Positions 33,720-43,346 of a stretch of 64,000 bases of DNA are shown here, piece by piece. The notes under the pieces are model-generated. The model was not told the DNA's origin. It ran no database searches and saw nothing but the letters and a program-made list of their open reading frames with translations. Numbering within the stretch: the stretch's first letter is position 1; every line of letters begins with the position of its first letter. The DNA comes from an uncultured Prevotellaceae bacterium (GTDB lineage: Bacteria; Bacteroidota; Bacteroidia; Bacteroidales; Muribaculaceae). The stretch is from the NCBI GenBank assembly GCA_947165675.1, contig CAMVBJ010000013.1, positions 1 to 64,000 of the forward strand. The letters are read 5' to 3'. The translations under genes and the position numbers were made by a program.

Positions 33720-33739
33720 TTACTTCTTGTTAATTGAAT

Positions 33740-33785
33740 ATATTTGCAAATATTTATAATTTTCGCTTTTTGCGGTGCAAAGGTA
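33740..33785 (-). promoter_or_regulatory. ppdK promoter element and leader palindrome
   Basis: Minus-strand -7 element TACCTTTG (33785-33778). In the leader lies a 14-bp perfect palindrome, ATATTTGCAAATAT (33740-33753), 20 bp before the ATG. The rest of this 370-bp intergenic stretch is AT-rich with no other gene seen. Confidence 0.5.
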
Positions 33786-34052
33786 GTGATTTTAAGCCAA
33801 TTTTTAGCACAAATGGCTTCAAAAAATACATTATTTTATTTTTGAGGGCTATATTTGTTAAATCTTTTACATTTTGCAATAAAAACGGCCACTTTTCATT
33901 ACAGATTATTGACCTCATCGTCTGCACCGAACATCCTAACGCTTTACATCACCTAATTTTAAAGGTATTATCGGTGTGTTACACATTATTATGGTTTAAT
34001 CTTGGGAACATGATTTTTCATGATAAATGTGTGGTGTATATGAAAAAAGCAT

Positions 34053-34060
34053 TATCTTTG
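34053..34060 (+). promoter_or_regulatory. -7 element for the gene at 34093
   Basis: TATCTTTG, 32 bp before the ATG; the -33 region is weak. Confidence 0.5.
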
Positions 34061-34092
34061 CCAATTGTAAATAAACCATATTGCTGATTATA

Positions 34093-34467
34093 ATGGACAA
34101 TAATACTAAAAAATTACTTGACGACGACACTAATGGGTTGTTAACCTATGAGTACATCGCCAACAACATGGGCTCCATCGATGAGGACATGCCTGCACTG
34201 GTGGATAACATGATCTTGAAGGACCGCACGGGTCAGTTTGTCGTGAGCACCGCACGCTACCTTAATGCTATCGACCGCGACAAGTACGCATCGAGCATCG
34301 ACATGCTCGTTAAGGCCGCGATTGAAAAGGACCGGGCTCATGTATATCTGTCTTATCTCGCCGCATCACTGTGGGGCGATGACTTTAAGGAGCATGCTGC
34401 CGAGTTAAGTGCCACCGACGACAACTTCCGCCGCATTTACAAGAGGCTCTACCCCGTTGGCATCTGA
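34093..34467 (+). CDS. Hypothetical protein
   Basis: 124 aa from the ATG at 34093; not recognised. It is acidic and helical looking, with no signal peptide or membrane segment (LLTYEYIANNMGSIDEDM, IDRDKYASSIDMLVKAAIEKDRAHVYL). It has its own -7 box and precedes the cyclophilin gene by 53 bp. Confidence 0.65.
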   Translation: MDNNTKKLLDDDTNGLLTYEYIANNMGSIDEDMPALVDNMILKDRTGQFVVSTARYLNAIDRDKYASSIDMLVKAAIEKDRAHVYLSYLAASLWGDDFKEHAAELSATDDNFRRIYKRLYPVGI

Positions 34468-34520
34468 TGTGATAAGAAGCCGAGAACTTCGGGTTCGGAG
34501 CCTGGATATTCAAATAATCA

Positions 34521-35387
34521 ATGATTATGACCAAGCAATTTATTTTATCGGTTGTGATGCTGGCCTTCACCCTCATGACGTGCTCGGCCAACGACATGCT
34601 CAGCAACACACCTGCTACCGCCAACAAGCAAACCAAAGGCAACAAGATGACAAAAGTGAAATTAGAGACCTCGATGGGAAACATCGTTGTCGAGCTTTAC
34701 AACGAGACACCTCTGCACCGTGACAACTTCATTAAGTTGGTAAAGGAGGGTTACTATGACGGCGTGCTCTTCCACCGCGTGATCAAGGATTTCATGATCC
34801 AGACCGGAGACGGCAATTCCAAGACCGCTGGCCCCAATGACATGCTGGGCGATGGAGACCCCGGCTACACGATTCCAGCCGAGTTTGTCTATCCTAAGTA
34901 CTTCCACAAGCGCGGTGCCCTGGCGGCTGCCCGCACCGGTGATCAGGTGAACCCCGAACGCCGCAGCAGTGGTAGCCAATTCTACATCGTGACAGGCAAA
35001 ATCTATGGCAGCGACGAGTTGAAGAAGATGTCCCAGCGCCTGGTTGACATGAAGAAACAAGACATCTTCCTCCGCTTGTTGAACGAGAACCGTAGCAAGA
35101 TAGAGGAGATGCGACGCAATAAGGACATCGCCGGAATGCAGGAGTTGGAGAACGAGCTCAATCATCTCACCGAGGCTGAGGCCGCACAATCCACATCGGC
35201 GATGACCGACGAGCAGATTAATGCCTACACCAGCGTGGGTGGAACACCCCATCTCGATGGCCAGTACACCGTCTTCGGCGAGGTCATCGAGGGAATGGAC
35301 GTTGTGGACAAGATCCAGAGCGCCGAAACTGGTCGTGCCGACCGCCCCGTCAATGATATCAAGATCATCAAGGCCACCGTACTTTAA
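34521..35387 (+). CDS. Peptidyl-prolyl cis-trans isomerase, cyclophilin-type lipoprotein
   Basis: 288 aa. Lipobox FTLMTC gives an envelope lipoprotein. The cyclophilin fold is clear: FHRVIKDFMIQTGD, GSQFYIVTG, then GQYTVFGEVIEGMDVVDKI. Between the last two lies an insertion of about 65 residues, charged and helical (ELKKMSQRLVDMKKQDIFLRLL and on), which is common in Bacteroidota PPIases. It catalyses proline isomerisation during folding of exported proteins. Confidence 0.88.
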   Translation: MIMTKQFILSVVMLAFTLMTCSANDMLSNTPATANKQTKGNKMTKVKLETSMGNIVVELYNETPLHRDNFIKLVKEGYYDGVLFHRVIKDFMIQTGDGNSKTAGPNDMLGDGDPGYTIPAEFVYPKYFHKRGALAAARTGDQVNPERRSSGSQFYIVTGKIYGSDELKKMSQRLVDMKKQDIFLRLLNENRSKIEEMRRNKDIAGMQELENELNHLTEAEAAQSTSAMTDEQINAYTSVGGTPHLDGQYTVFGEVIEGMDVVDKIQSAETGRADRPVNDIKIIKATVL

Positions 35388-35432
35388 TCATCACGGCAAT
35401 AGAAAACAGGAACAAAAATCCTGCTAAGACAT

Positions 35433-35473
35433 GGACTTATAAGCCAATCGAGGCTTGTAAGTCCTCTTTTTTT
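35433..35473 (+). terminator. Terminator after the cyclophilin gene
   Basis: Stem GGACTTATAAGCC/GGCTTGTAAGTCC (one wobble), 6-nt loop, followed by a run of Ts. A typical intrinsic terminator. Confidence 0.85.
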
Positions 35474-35514
35474 AGAAAAAAGAGAGAAAAAATGAAAAAA
35501 AACTGAGAAATGGC

Positions 35515-35544
35515 TTTGTGATTGCAAAAAAATGCCTAAATTTG
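35515..35544 (+). promoter_or_regulatory. Promoter of the DUF349 gene
   Basis: TTTG at 35515-35518, 18 bp, TAAATTTG at 35537-35544. The ATG follows at 35600. Confidence 0.5.
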
Positions 35545-35599
35545 GAGTTTGAATATGAACATCAGACGCCTCATGGCGCTTGAACTAAACTAAGTAATT

Positions 35600-37480
35600 A
35601 TGATGGATCCGCGTGAACAATCTGAATCGATGAACAATCTCGAGAAAGATCAGAACTTGAGCACTGAGCCCCAGAACGAGGCTCAGGAAGCTGTTAATGA
35701 AGAAGTTAAAGTTGAGGAAACCGCAGTCACGGAAACCAATGCGCCTGTTGAGGACCGACCAGTCCAAGAGTCCAAGAGCGGCAAGATGGATCTTGCAGGC
35801 AAGAGCAAGAGCGAATTGGTGGACTTGATGCGTGAGGCGGCAGCCCGTCCCATCGAGGAAGTCAAGGACGAGGTGCAGGCCATCAAGGCCGCATTCTTTG
35901 CCCTGCGCCGCGAGGAAATAGCCAAGGAGAAAGAAACTTTCCTTGCCAATGGTAATGAGGAGAGCGACTTCACTCCCACGGACGATGCCGACGAGAACAA
36001 CCTCAAAGAACTGCTCAACGTGCTCAAGGAACGTCGCACCGAGTTTAATGCAGCCCAAGAGGCCAATCGTGAAGCCAACCTCGAAAAGAAACGCCAGATC
36101 ATTCAACTCATCAACGAGATTGCCAACGATCCCGATAACATCAACCGTCAGTTCAACCGCGTGAAGCAACTGCAACAAGACTTCAAGGACACTGGTGATG
36201 TGCCGCCCAGCGCCGACACCGAGGTCTGGAAAGAGTTCCAGCGTGCCACTGAACGCTTCTATGATGTCTTGAAGATGAACAAGGAGCTTCGTGACTATGA
36301 CTTCAAGAAGAACCTTGAATTGAAGCAGCAGCTGTGCGAGGACGCCGAAGCACTGGACGAGGATCCCGACGTGGTAGCCGCCTTCAGGAAATTGCAGGAG
36401 ATGCACAACGAGTGGCGCGAAATCGGTCCCGTAGCCAAGGAGTTGCGTGAAGAGCTGTGGGCCCGCTTCAAGGCCGCCTCTAGTACAATCAACAAGAAGT
36501 ACCAGACCTTCTTTGAGACCCGCAAGAGCAAAGAAAAGGAGAACGCCGACGCCAAGACAGCCCTGTGCGAGAAGATTGAATCAATTGAGACCGATAACCT
36601 CAAGACCTATACCCAATGGGACGAGGTGACCAAGCAGATTATCGCCCTGCAAGAAGACTGGAAGAAGTTAGGTTTCGCCTCCCGCAAGGCCAATGCCGCT
36701 CTGTTTGCACGCTTCCGCAAATCTTGCGACGACTTCTTTGGCAAGAAGGCAGAATTTTTCAAATCGATGAAAGAGGAGCTCAGTGCCAACTTAGCAAAGA
36801 AGATCGAGCTGTGTGAGCGTGCCGAAGCCCTCATGGATTCCACAGACTGGAAGGATGCTACCGACAAGTTCGTCGAGATGCAGAAAGAGTGGAAAGCCAT
36901 CGGTCCAGTGGTCAAGAAATACAGCGACAGCGTGTGGAAACGCTTCATTGCCGCATGTGACCACTTCTTTGAGCAGAAGAAGAAACAGAATGTCAATGTC
37001 CACGCTGTTGAGCACGACAACCTCAAGTCCAAGAAGGAAATCATCGCCACCCTCAAGACCACCATCGAAGAGGCTGGTGAAGATGCAGCCCAGACCGTTC
37101 GCGACCTGATGGACCGCTGGCAGACCATCGGCCACGTTCCATTCAAGGAGAAAGATAAGATCTATGCCCAGTACCGCGAGTTGATCGACAAGGCGTTTGA
37201 GACACTGAACATGCGTGGCTCACGACCCAGTGGCGACAGCGGATCACGTGGCCCCCGCCAGGGTGGCAGCGACCGTGGACTGAGCGAGCGTGACCGCCTC
37301 GTGCGTAACTACGAACAGCGCATGAGCGAGTTAAAGACCTTTGAGAACAACATGGGCTTTTTAACCGCCAACACCAAGAGCGGCAACTCGCTGGTTCAAG
37401 AGATGGAGCGCCGCATCGCACGTCTCAAAGACGAAATCGCCGAGCTCGAGCAGAAGATTAAAGACTTGGACAACGCCTAA
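35600..37480 (+). CDS. DUF349-repeat protein
   Basis: 626 aa, highly charged, largely coiled coil, no signal peptide. Repeats with a W-x-x-x-G-P/x-V pattern recur (WKEFQRATERFYDVL, WREIGPVAKELREELWARF, WKAIGPVVKKYSDSVWKRF, WQTIGHVPFKEKDKIYAQY). These are DUF349 units, roughly five in total. A short Gly/Ser/Arg-rich linker near residue 545 precedes a final coiled coil (LVQEMERRIARLKDEIAELEQ). DUF349 proteins occur in nearly all Bacteroidota and have no settled function. Confidence 0.85.
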   Translation: MMDPREQSESMNNLEKDQNLSTEPQNEAQEAVNEEVKVEETAVTETNAPVEDRPVQESKSGKMDLAGKSKSELVDLMREAAARPIEEVKDEVQAIKAAFFALRREEIAKEKETFLANGNEESDFTPTDDADENNLKELLNVLKERRTEFNAAQEANREANLEKKRQIIQLINEIANDPDNINRQFNRVKQLQQDFKDTGDVPPSADTEVWKEFQRATERFYDVLKMNKELRDYDFKKNLELKQQLCEDAEALDEDPDVVAAFRKLQEMHNEWREIGPVAKELREELWARFKAASSTINKKYQTFFETRKSKEKENADAKTALCEKIESIETDNLKTYTQWDEVTKQIIALQEDWKKLGFASRKANAALFARFRKSCDDFFGKKAEFFKSMKEELSANLAKKIELCERAEALMDSTDWKDATDKFVEMQKEWKAIGPVVKKYSDSVWKRFIAACDHFFEQKKKQNVNVHAVEHDNLKSKKEIIATLKTTIEEAGEDAAQTVRDLMDRWQTIGHVPFKEKDKIYAQYRELIDKAFETLNMRGSRPSGDSGSRGPRQGGSDRGLSERDRLVRNYEQRMSELKTFENNMGFLTANTKSGNSLVQEMERRIARLKDEIAELEQKIKDLDNA

Positions 37481-37598
37481 ACACGTTGTGACAAGCATTC
37501 CATCACAATAAACCATTTCATTACCCAGAGCATTGGGGGCAAACCAGCCCCCAAGCCACGGTAATGTTTCATCACCAACCCGCCATTAACACCATTTC

Positions 37599-38999
37599 AT
37601 GAAGAGCAAGGGCCGATATGGGCAATTCATCAGACTGGTATTCAGCATTATCGATATGCTGATTGCCAATCTGACGTTTTTCGCATCCATGATGCTGTTC
37701 CAAGATTCGATACCGACTGGCAGCAGTTTCCTGTATTCCCGCCCTATGTGGCTTGTGCTCAACGTGGCAATGATGGTGTGTGTCTATTTCTACAGCAGCA
37801 TCCACGAACGCCGCGCATTCTATGCCGAACGCGTGGTGGGGCAAGCCTTGAAACTCGTGCTAACCCACGCGGGAATTTTCATCACGCTCACCACATTTAT
37901 CAGCGCCCATGATGTCCCGTGGAGGCCCGTGCTACTGTTCTATGCCCTGTTCTTCATTGTTCTTGCCACATGGTGGGTACTTTCCCGCCAGGTGCTCAAG
38001 ATTTACCGCAATCAGGGCTTTAACTTCAAGCGCGTCATCGTCATCGGTGGCGGTACGGTGGGCGTGCGTCTCATCAACGAGATGCTTGCCGATCAGGGCT
38101 ATGGTTACCACATTGTGGGCTTCTTTGACAACAATCCCAAGGCCCGCTCGGCATCGGCAGCCTATCAGGGCACCCTTGACGACGTGGAGCAGTTTGTCAA
38201 GACCCACCAGGTCGATGAGATGTTCTGTGCCGTGCCAGACATCGAGGATAACCATAACGTGTCGCGCATGATCCGCATTGCCGACAACAATGCCGTTGAT
38301 TTCTATTACGTTCCGCAGTTTGGCAGAACAGTGACCCGCCAGTTCGAGCTCAGCTCGGTAGGTGACGTGCCCATCCTGGCTGTTCACCCCTACCCCTTGA
38401 AGAACCCCATCAACCGTCTTGTCAAGCGTGCGTTTGACCTGCTGGTATCGACAATCGTTCTCATCCTCTCACCCCTGGTCATCATCCCGGTAGCCATTGG
38501 CATCAAGTTGTCATCACCGGGACCCATCTTCTTTGTGCAGAAGCGTACCGGCTATCGCGGACAGGCCTTCAACTGCTACAAGTTCCGCACCATGCGCATC
38601 AATGCCGACAGCGACACGCTCCAGGCCACTAAGGGCGACCCCCGAGTGACTAAGTTCGGCAATTTCCTGCGTCGCACGAGCATCGACGAGTTACCCCAGT
38701 TCTATAATGTGTGGCTCGGGGAGATGAGCATCGTGGGCCCCCGCCCACACATGGTGGCCCAAACCGAAATGTACAGCGAGCTCATCGACAAGTACATGCT
38801 GCGCCACACCATCAAGCCAGGCATCACTGGTTGGGCCCAGGTGCGCGGCTACCGCGGTCAGACCGAGGAATTGTGGCAGATGGAAAAGCGCGTTGAGTAT
38901 GACGTGTGGTATGCCGAGAACTGGACTTTCTTCCTGGACTTGAAAATCATCTTCCGCACCGTGTGGAACGCCCTCAAGGGGGAGGATAATGCGTATTAA
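37599..38999 (+). CDS. Undecaprenyl-phosphate sugar phosphotransferase (WcaJ/WbaP-like)
   Basis: 466 aa. Four N-terminal membrane helices, a central CoA-binding-like Rossmann domain (RVIVIGGGTVGVRLINEM), and a C-terminal sugar-transferase domain. The last includes KRAFDLLVSTIVLILSPLV, SPGPIFFVQKRTGYRG, KFRTM, RRTSIDELPQF and GEMSIVGPRPH. It transfers a hexose-1-phosphate from a UDP-sugar to undecaprenyl phosphate, the first step of exopolysaccharide or O-glycan assembly. No other glycan genes are adjacent; recQ starts 11 bp later. Confidence 0.9.
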   Translation: MKSKGRYGQFIRLVFSIIDMLIANLTFFASMMLFQDSIPTGSSFLYSRPMWLVLNVAMMVCVYFYSSIHERRAFYAERVVGQALKLVLTHAGIFITLTTFISAHDVPWRPVLLFYALFFIVLATWWVLSRQVLKIYRNQGFNFKRVIVIGGGTVGVRLINEMLADQGYGYHIVGFFDNNPKARSASAAYQGTLDDVEQFVKTHQVDEMFCAVPDIEDNHNVSRMIRIADNNAVDFYYVPQFGRTVTRQFELSSVGDVPILAVHPYPLKNPINRLVKRAFDLLVSTIVLILSPLVIIPVAIGIKLSSPGPIFFVQKRTGYRGQAFNCYKFRTMRINADSDTLQATKGDPRVTKFGNFLRRTSIDELPQFYNVWLGEMSIVGPRPHMVAQTEMYSELIDKYMLRHTIKPGITGWAQVRGYRGQTEELWQMEKRVEYDVWYAENWTFFLDLKIIFRTVWNALKGEDNAY

Positions 39000-39010
39000 G
39001 CATTAGGAAT

Positions 39011-40876
39011 ATGACACGTGAGCAGAAGGCCTTGATGTTGTTGAGGAGCTGTTATGGATATGACAGCTTTCGCGGACAACAATGGGACATCATCAACCAC
39101 ACGCTTGATGGCGGCGACAGTATCGTGCTCATGCCCACGGGCGGCGGCAAGTCCTTGTGTTACCAGATTCCAGGCTTGATGAGCGACGAGGGCTTCGCCA
39201 TCGTGATTTCTCCATTGCTGGCACTCATGAACGACCAGATCGACGCCCTGCAGCAGAATGGCATCCCCGCCCTGGCCCTCAACAGCGAGAAAAGCGAGAC
39301 CGAAAACCGCCAGACCGTTGATCTACTCATGCATGGCAAGGTCAAGTTGCTGTACATTTCACCCGAGAAACTGCTCACCGAGATTGACCGCTGGTCCTCA
39401 ACGATCACCGACCGCATCTGCCTGTTTGCAGTCGATGAAGCCCATTGCATCTCACAGTGGGGCCACGACTTCCGCCCCGAGTACACCCAGTTGGGGACGC
39501 TCAAGCAGCGCTTCCCCAGTGTACCCATTATGGCACTCACCGCAACAGCCGACCGCATTACTCGCGATGACATCGCCCGCCAGCTGGGCACGCCCCATGC
39601 TCAGTTGTTCATCAGTTCATTTGACCGCCCCAACATCTCGCTCAACGTCGTGCAAGGCTCTACCGGCAAGCAGAAGTTCCGCCAAATCGTGCAGTTCATT
39701 AACCTGCACCAAGGCGAGAGCGGCATCATCTACTGTCTGCGTCGCATCGATGCTGAGAAGATGGCTCAGAAACTCACGGCCGTGGGCATCCAGGCCCGCC
39801 CCTTCCATGCTGGCATGAGCGTGAAGGATAAACAACAGATTCAACGCGACTTCATCAACGACGACTTGAAGGTGGTGTGTGCGACCATCGCCTTCGGCAT
39901 GGGCATCGACAAGAGCAACGTGCGCTATGTCATCCACAGCAACATGCCTCGCAACATCGAGGGCTACTATCAGGAAATCGGACGAGCGGGACGTGACGGT
40001 CTGCCAGCCCAGGCATTGATGTTCTACAGCTATGGCGACGTGATTACACTGCAGCAGTTCGCCCGCCAGTCGGGCCAAGTCCAAGTCAACATGGACAAGT
40101 TGCGGCGTATGCAGGAGTTTGCCGAGAGTAGCGTCTGCCGTCGCCGCATCCTGTTGAACTACTTCAACGAGCGTTATGACCACGATTGCAAGAACTGTGA
40201 CGTGTGTGACAACCCGCCCGCACGGTTCGACGGCACAACGTATGCCCAGATGGCGTTAAGTGCTATCAAGCGCACTGGCGAGCAGGCGGGCATGTACACC
40301 GTGACCGACATCTTGCGTGGCTGGCGCAAGGCCGAGGTCATCGAGAAGGGTTATGACAGGTTGAAGACCTTCGGCGTGGGACGTAATCTCACCACTGGCG
40401 AGTGGAACGCCTACCTGTTGCAGATGCTGCAACTGGGACTGTTCGAGGTCGCCTACGACGAGAGCAATCACTTGAAAATCACCGAGTATGGCAACGAGGT
40501 GCTCTATGGTCGCCAGCACATCGAGTTGAGCAAGTACGAGCGTCGTAGCTTCAATGTCAAGAAAGCCCCCACAAGCCAGCCGTCACCAGCTCCCGACCTC
40601 ACCTTCTCGACTGAACCCACCTTGCCTGACGGCAGGCAGATCAAGCAGATGGACAAGGAGCTGTTCGAGCGCCTGCGCGACGTGCGCAAGGCACTGGCCA
40701 CGGCAAGTCACATTGCCCCCTACATGGTATTCAGTGACAAGTCATTACAGGCGATGGCGACCCAGAAGCCCACCACCCAAGCAGAGTTCAGCATCATCTA
40801 CGGCGTGGGCGAACTCAAGTGCCAGAAATACTGGCGCCCCTTCACCGCTGCCATCCGCGACTACCTTTCACTATAG
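39011..40876 (+). CDS. recQ: ATP-dependent DNA helicase RecQ
   Basis: 621 aa. Helicase motifs: PTGGGKSLCYQIP (Walker A), DEAHCISQWGHDFRPEY (DEAH and the RecQ aromatic loop), TATAD, and QEIGRAGRDG. The zinc-binding RQC region has CRRRILLNYF and CKNCDVC. The C-terminal HRDC domain is about 545-620 (DKELFERLRDVRKALA). It unwinds DNA in recombination and repair. Likely co-transcribed with the sugar transferase upstream. Confidence 0.95.
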   Translation: MTREQKALMLLRSCYGYDSFRGQQWDIINHTLDGGDSIVLMPTGGGKSLCYQIPGLMSDEGFAIVISPLLALMNDQIDALQQNGIPALALNSEKSETENRQTVDLLMHGKVKLLYISPEKLLTEIDRWSSTITDRICLFAVDEAHCISQWGHDFRPEYTQLGTLKQRFPSVPIMALTATADRITRDDIARQLGTPHAQLFISSFDRPNISLNVVQGSTGKQKFRQIVQFINLHQGESGIIYCLRRIDAEKMAQKLTAVGIQARPFHAGMSVKDKQQIQRDFINDDLKVVCATIAFGMGIDKSNVRYVIHSNMPRNIEGYYQEIGRAGRDGLPAQALMFYSYGDVITLQQFARQSGQVQVNMDKLRRMQEFAESSVCRRRILLNYFNERYDHDCKNCDVCDNPPARFDGTTYAQMALSAIKRTGEQAGMYTVTDILRGWRKAEVIEKGYDRLKTFGVGRNLTTGEWNAYLLQMLQLGLFEVAYDESNHLKITEYGNEVLYGRQHIELSKYERRSFNVKKAPTSQPSPAPDLTFSTEPTLPDGRQIKQMDKELFERLRDVRKALATASHIAPYMVFSDKSLQAMATQKPTTQAEFSIIYGVGELKCQKYWRPFTAAIRDYLSL

Positions 40877-40885
40877 CCCTGTTAG

Positions 40886-40930
40886 CTGAAAACTGACAAC
40901 TGAAAACTGAAAACTAAAAACTGAAAACTA
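40886..40930. repeat. Heptamer array after recQ
   Basis: Six 7-bp units (CTGAAAA x4, CTGACAA, CTAAAAA) plus CTA. On the minus strand the array begins at the transporter's stop codon. Confidence 0.65.
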
Positions 40931-42274
40931 AATAATGCCCGTGAGGTAGAGGAAGATAAAGAAGATGGATACAGGAGCGACGTAGCGTAGGCAGAAGACG
41001 AGGAACGGCTCCATGACCGTCGCCTTGAGGCGCCCGCCACTGGTCAACTGATCGTGAATGACCTTGCGGTCCAGAACCCATCCCACATAGACGGCCGTGA
41101 ACAGGCCACCCAAGAGCATAAAGATGTTGCTGGCGGCATAGTCCATCAAGTCAAAGATGTTCTTGCCGAAGAGCTTCACGTGGTCCAGCACATTGAACGA
41201 CAGCGCAGCCAGTACTGCCAGCACCAGGGTAATCAATGCCGTCCACATGATGGCACGGGTGCGCGACATCCGGTGCTCCTCAATCATGAAAGTAATGGGA
41301 ATCTCGCTGAGCGAGATGGTCGAGGTCAACGAGGCAAAAAATACCAGCAGGAAGAACAACAGCGCCCATAGATAGCCACCTGTCATCTGCGGGAAAATGC
41401 CTGGCAGCACCTCAAAGATGAGGCGAGGTCCCGCAGTGGGTTCTACGCCAAATGAGAATACAGCGGGGAAAATCATCACACCCGACAAGATGGCCACCAG
41501 CGTGTCGAGCACTGCAACAGTGGTGGCGTCCTTGGTGAGCGAAGTGTCGTCCTTGAAGTAAGAGCTGTAAGTCACCAAGCACGAGATACCTATCGAGAGC
41601 GACAGGAAAGCCTGGCCGAAGGCGTCCAACACTCCGCGCATGGTCAGCTGGGAGAAATCGGGCGAAAAGAGGAACTTGAGCCCCTTGGAAGCGCCTGGCA
41701 GGAGCAGCGAATTGACACAGAAGATAAGCAGGATGATAAACAGCAGCGGCATCATCACGCTGGCCACACGCTCGATGCCCTTCTCGATGCCACGGCTCAT
41801 CACCAGGAAATTGAGGATGAGGAACAGCACCGTCCAGCCCACGCAGCGCCACGGACTTGCCACCAGCGAGGTGAACATGTCGCTGTACTGCTGCGGAGTG
41901 TGCCCACTCAAGCCGCCAATCGCCGCTTGATACAGATACTCGATGATCCAGCCACACACCACACTGTAGAAGCCGATAACGACAAAGCTACCGAGGATGC
42001 AGACATAGGTAAACAAGTAATACTTCTTGCCGGGGGACAACTGCATGAGAGCCGCCTTCATGTTACTGTGGGTGGAACGGCCAATGATGAACTCACTCAG
42101 TATCACGGGAATGCCCATCACAATGATACAACCGATGTACACAAGGATAAAGGCACCGCCTCCGTTCTGGCCTGCCTCAAAAGGAAAACGCCAAATGTTT
42201 CCCAGACCCACCGCCGAGCCCACTGCCGCGGCAATGGCGCCCAGTCGTGTTGCAAATCCTGCTCGTTTTGTCAT
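40928..42274 (-). CDS. Sodium-dependent transporter (NSS/SNF family)
   Basis: 448 aa, about 11-12 membrane helices. The N-terminus RAGFATRLGAIAAAVGSAVGLGNIWRFPFEAGQNGGGAF contains the GLGNIWRFP signature of the neurotransmitter:sodium symporter family. It moves an amino acid or a related solute with sodium across the inner membrane. The substrate is not predictable. Confidence 0.92.
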   Translation of the reverse strand: MTKRAGFATRLGAIAAAVGSAVGLGNIWRFPFEAGQNGGGAFILVYIGCIIVMGIPVILSEFIIGRSTHSNMKAALMQLSPGKKYYLFTYVCILGSFVVIGFYSVVCGWIIEYLYQAAIGGLSGHTPQQYSDMFTSLVASPWRCVGWTVLFLILNFLVMSRGIEKGIERVASVMMPLLFIILLIFCVNSLLLPGASKGLKFLFSPDFSQLTMRGVLDAFGQAFLSLSIGISCLVTYSSYFKDDTSLTKDATTVAVLDTLVAILSGVMIFPAVFSFGVEPTAGPRLIFEVLPGIFPQMTGGYLWALLFFLLVFFASLTSTISLSEIPITFMIEEHRMSRTRAIMWTALITLVLAVLAALSFNVLDHVKLFGKNIFDLMDYAASNIFMLLGGLFTAVYVGWVLDRKVIHDQLTSGGRLKATVMEPFLVFCLRYVAPVSIFFIFLYLTGII

Positions 42275-42302
42275 AGTATCCTATAATTTTTAAGAATTTT
42301 TA

Positions 42303-42334
42303 CAAAATTAGCATTATTCCTCAAATAATGCAAC
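42303..42334 (-). promoter_or_regulatory. Promoter of the NSS transporter
   Basis: Minus-strand GTTG (42334-42331), 20 bp, TAATTTTG (42310-42303), 28 bp before the ATG. Confidence 0.6.
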
Positions 42335-42374
42335 AAGATAGCGAGATTTTTTACGATTCAATGAACCATCTCAA

Positions 42375-42704
42375 TCAGAATTGTGGCAGAGGATCGACGT
42401 TGCGTTGAGGGTGGCTCTTGGATTTTTTCTTGCCTGACGACTTGCGTCGCTTTTCACGATGCTTGGAAGCTTTCTTCTTATGTGACGCCTTTATTGTCAT
42501 GGCGTCATCGATTGCCACACGAGCTGAGTCGACTTCGGACTCAAAGGCCCGCACATCAGACACGGTAACCTCATCGACCTCTACCGATTTTGGTAATTTT
42601 ATAATGTACGAAATAGCAAGCAGTAGCACGACGACAAGCAGCACGACAATGGTCCCGCGCCGCTCTCGCTTAGTCATTGAGAAAAAGTCATTAACTCCTG
42701 CCAT
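42375..42704 (-). CDS. Small membrane protein with a basic tail
   Basis: 109 aa from the ATG at 42704; not recognised. The first 20 residues (MAGVNDFFSMTKRERRG) look cytoplasmic and are followed by one membrane helix (TIVVLLVVVLLLAISYII). An acidic stretch comes next, then a Lys/Arg/Ser-rich end (KASHKKKASKHREKRRKSSG). Some Bacteroidota ComEA-type or helix-hairpin proteins begin with a similar FFSMTKRERRG motif, but no such domain follows here. A -7 box (TAACTTTG, 42734-42727) lies upstream. Confidence 0.6.
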   Translation of the reverse strand: MAGVNDFFSMTKRERRGTIVVLLVVVLLLAISYIIKLPKSVEVDEVTVSDVRAFESEVDSARVAIDDAMTIKASHKKKASKHREKRRKSSGKKKSKSHPQRNVDPLPQF

Positions 42705-42828
42705 AAGTCGAAAAACTATTACCATACAAAGTTACCATAAACATCCGATTTACAAGACATTCATGAACAATTATTTTTGAGAATACATTTTTTTGAGTTG
42801 AAGTGTAGAGCATTTATTTAAAAATTGT

Positions 42829-42836
42829 TATCTTTG
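42829..42836 (+). promoter_or_regulatory. -7 element for the VanZ-like gene
   Basis: TATCTTTG, 28 bp before the ATG at 42865. Confidence 0.5.
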
Positions 42837-42864
42837 CAAGCTCAATTAATACTGAACATATCAA

Positions 42865-43323
42865 ATGAAATCTTTCATACTATCTATACCTAATGGTGTA
42901 TCATCAGCAGTTATGGTGCTGATTGTCATGTTCTTTACATTTATCGACAACCCACTTGGCATCAATGCCCTCAGGATATTCCCCTATGCCGAACAGGTAG
43001 GTCACTTCCTTCTCTATCTGGTGACTGCGCTTGTTTTCATCCTTGATTATGCCAAGACACGACTGCCTCATCACAGCAAGATCAACCAGGAAATGGCCCT
43101 TGCTGCGGTGGCATCGGTACTGGCACTGATTATGGAGATAGGTCTGATGCTCTATACCAATGGTTTCGAGTATAACATCGAGAACTGGTATGCCGCCAGC
43201 GTGGGCGCGGTATTGGCATTCTTGTTCTACCACTTCTGGCTCCTGCACCCCTTCCGCTACTACCTGTATCACTCGATACAGCATCACTGGCGCTACCAGC
43301 ACCGCCGCAAGAAAAAGAAATAA
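42865..43323 (+). CDS. VanZ-like family membrane protein
   Basis: 152 aa with about four membrane helices. EQVGHFLLYLVTALVFIL, a conserved Glu in LIMEIGLML and a final helix before a basic tail match the short VanZ-like proteins of Bacteroidota. No biochemical role is known for these forms, and no glycopeptide-resistance context is present. Confidence 0.7.
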   Translation: MKSFILSIPNGVSSAVMVLIVMFFTFIDNPLGINALRIFPYAEQVGHFLLYLVTALVFILDYAKTRLPHHSKINQEMALAAVASVLALIMEIGLMLYTNGFEYNIENWYAASVGAVLAFLFYHFWLLHPFRYYLYHSIQHHWRYQHRRKKKK

Positions 43324-43346
43324 CCATCAAGTTGTTACCATATCAC

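Noticed and set aside
32673..33737. Plus-strand frame (354 codons) opposite ppdK
   Set aside because: Antisense shadow of a highly conserved enzyme; His/Val-rich low-information translation.
33720..34092. Replication origin in the AT-rich gap upstream of ppdK
   Set aside because: No DnaA-box cluster or dnaA/rpmH neighbourhood; two divergent promoters explain the composition.
40886..40930. CRISPR array
   Set aside because: Units are 7 bp with no spacers; this is a short tandem array.
42865..43323. Glycopeptide resistance from a VanZ-like gene
   Set aside because: VanZ-like proteins are widespread and there are no vanHAX genes nearby.
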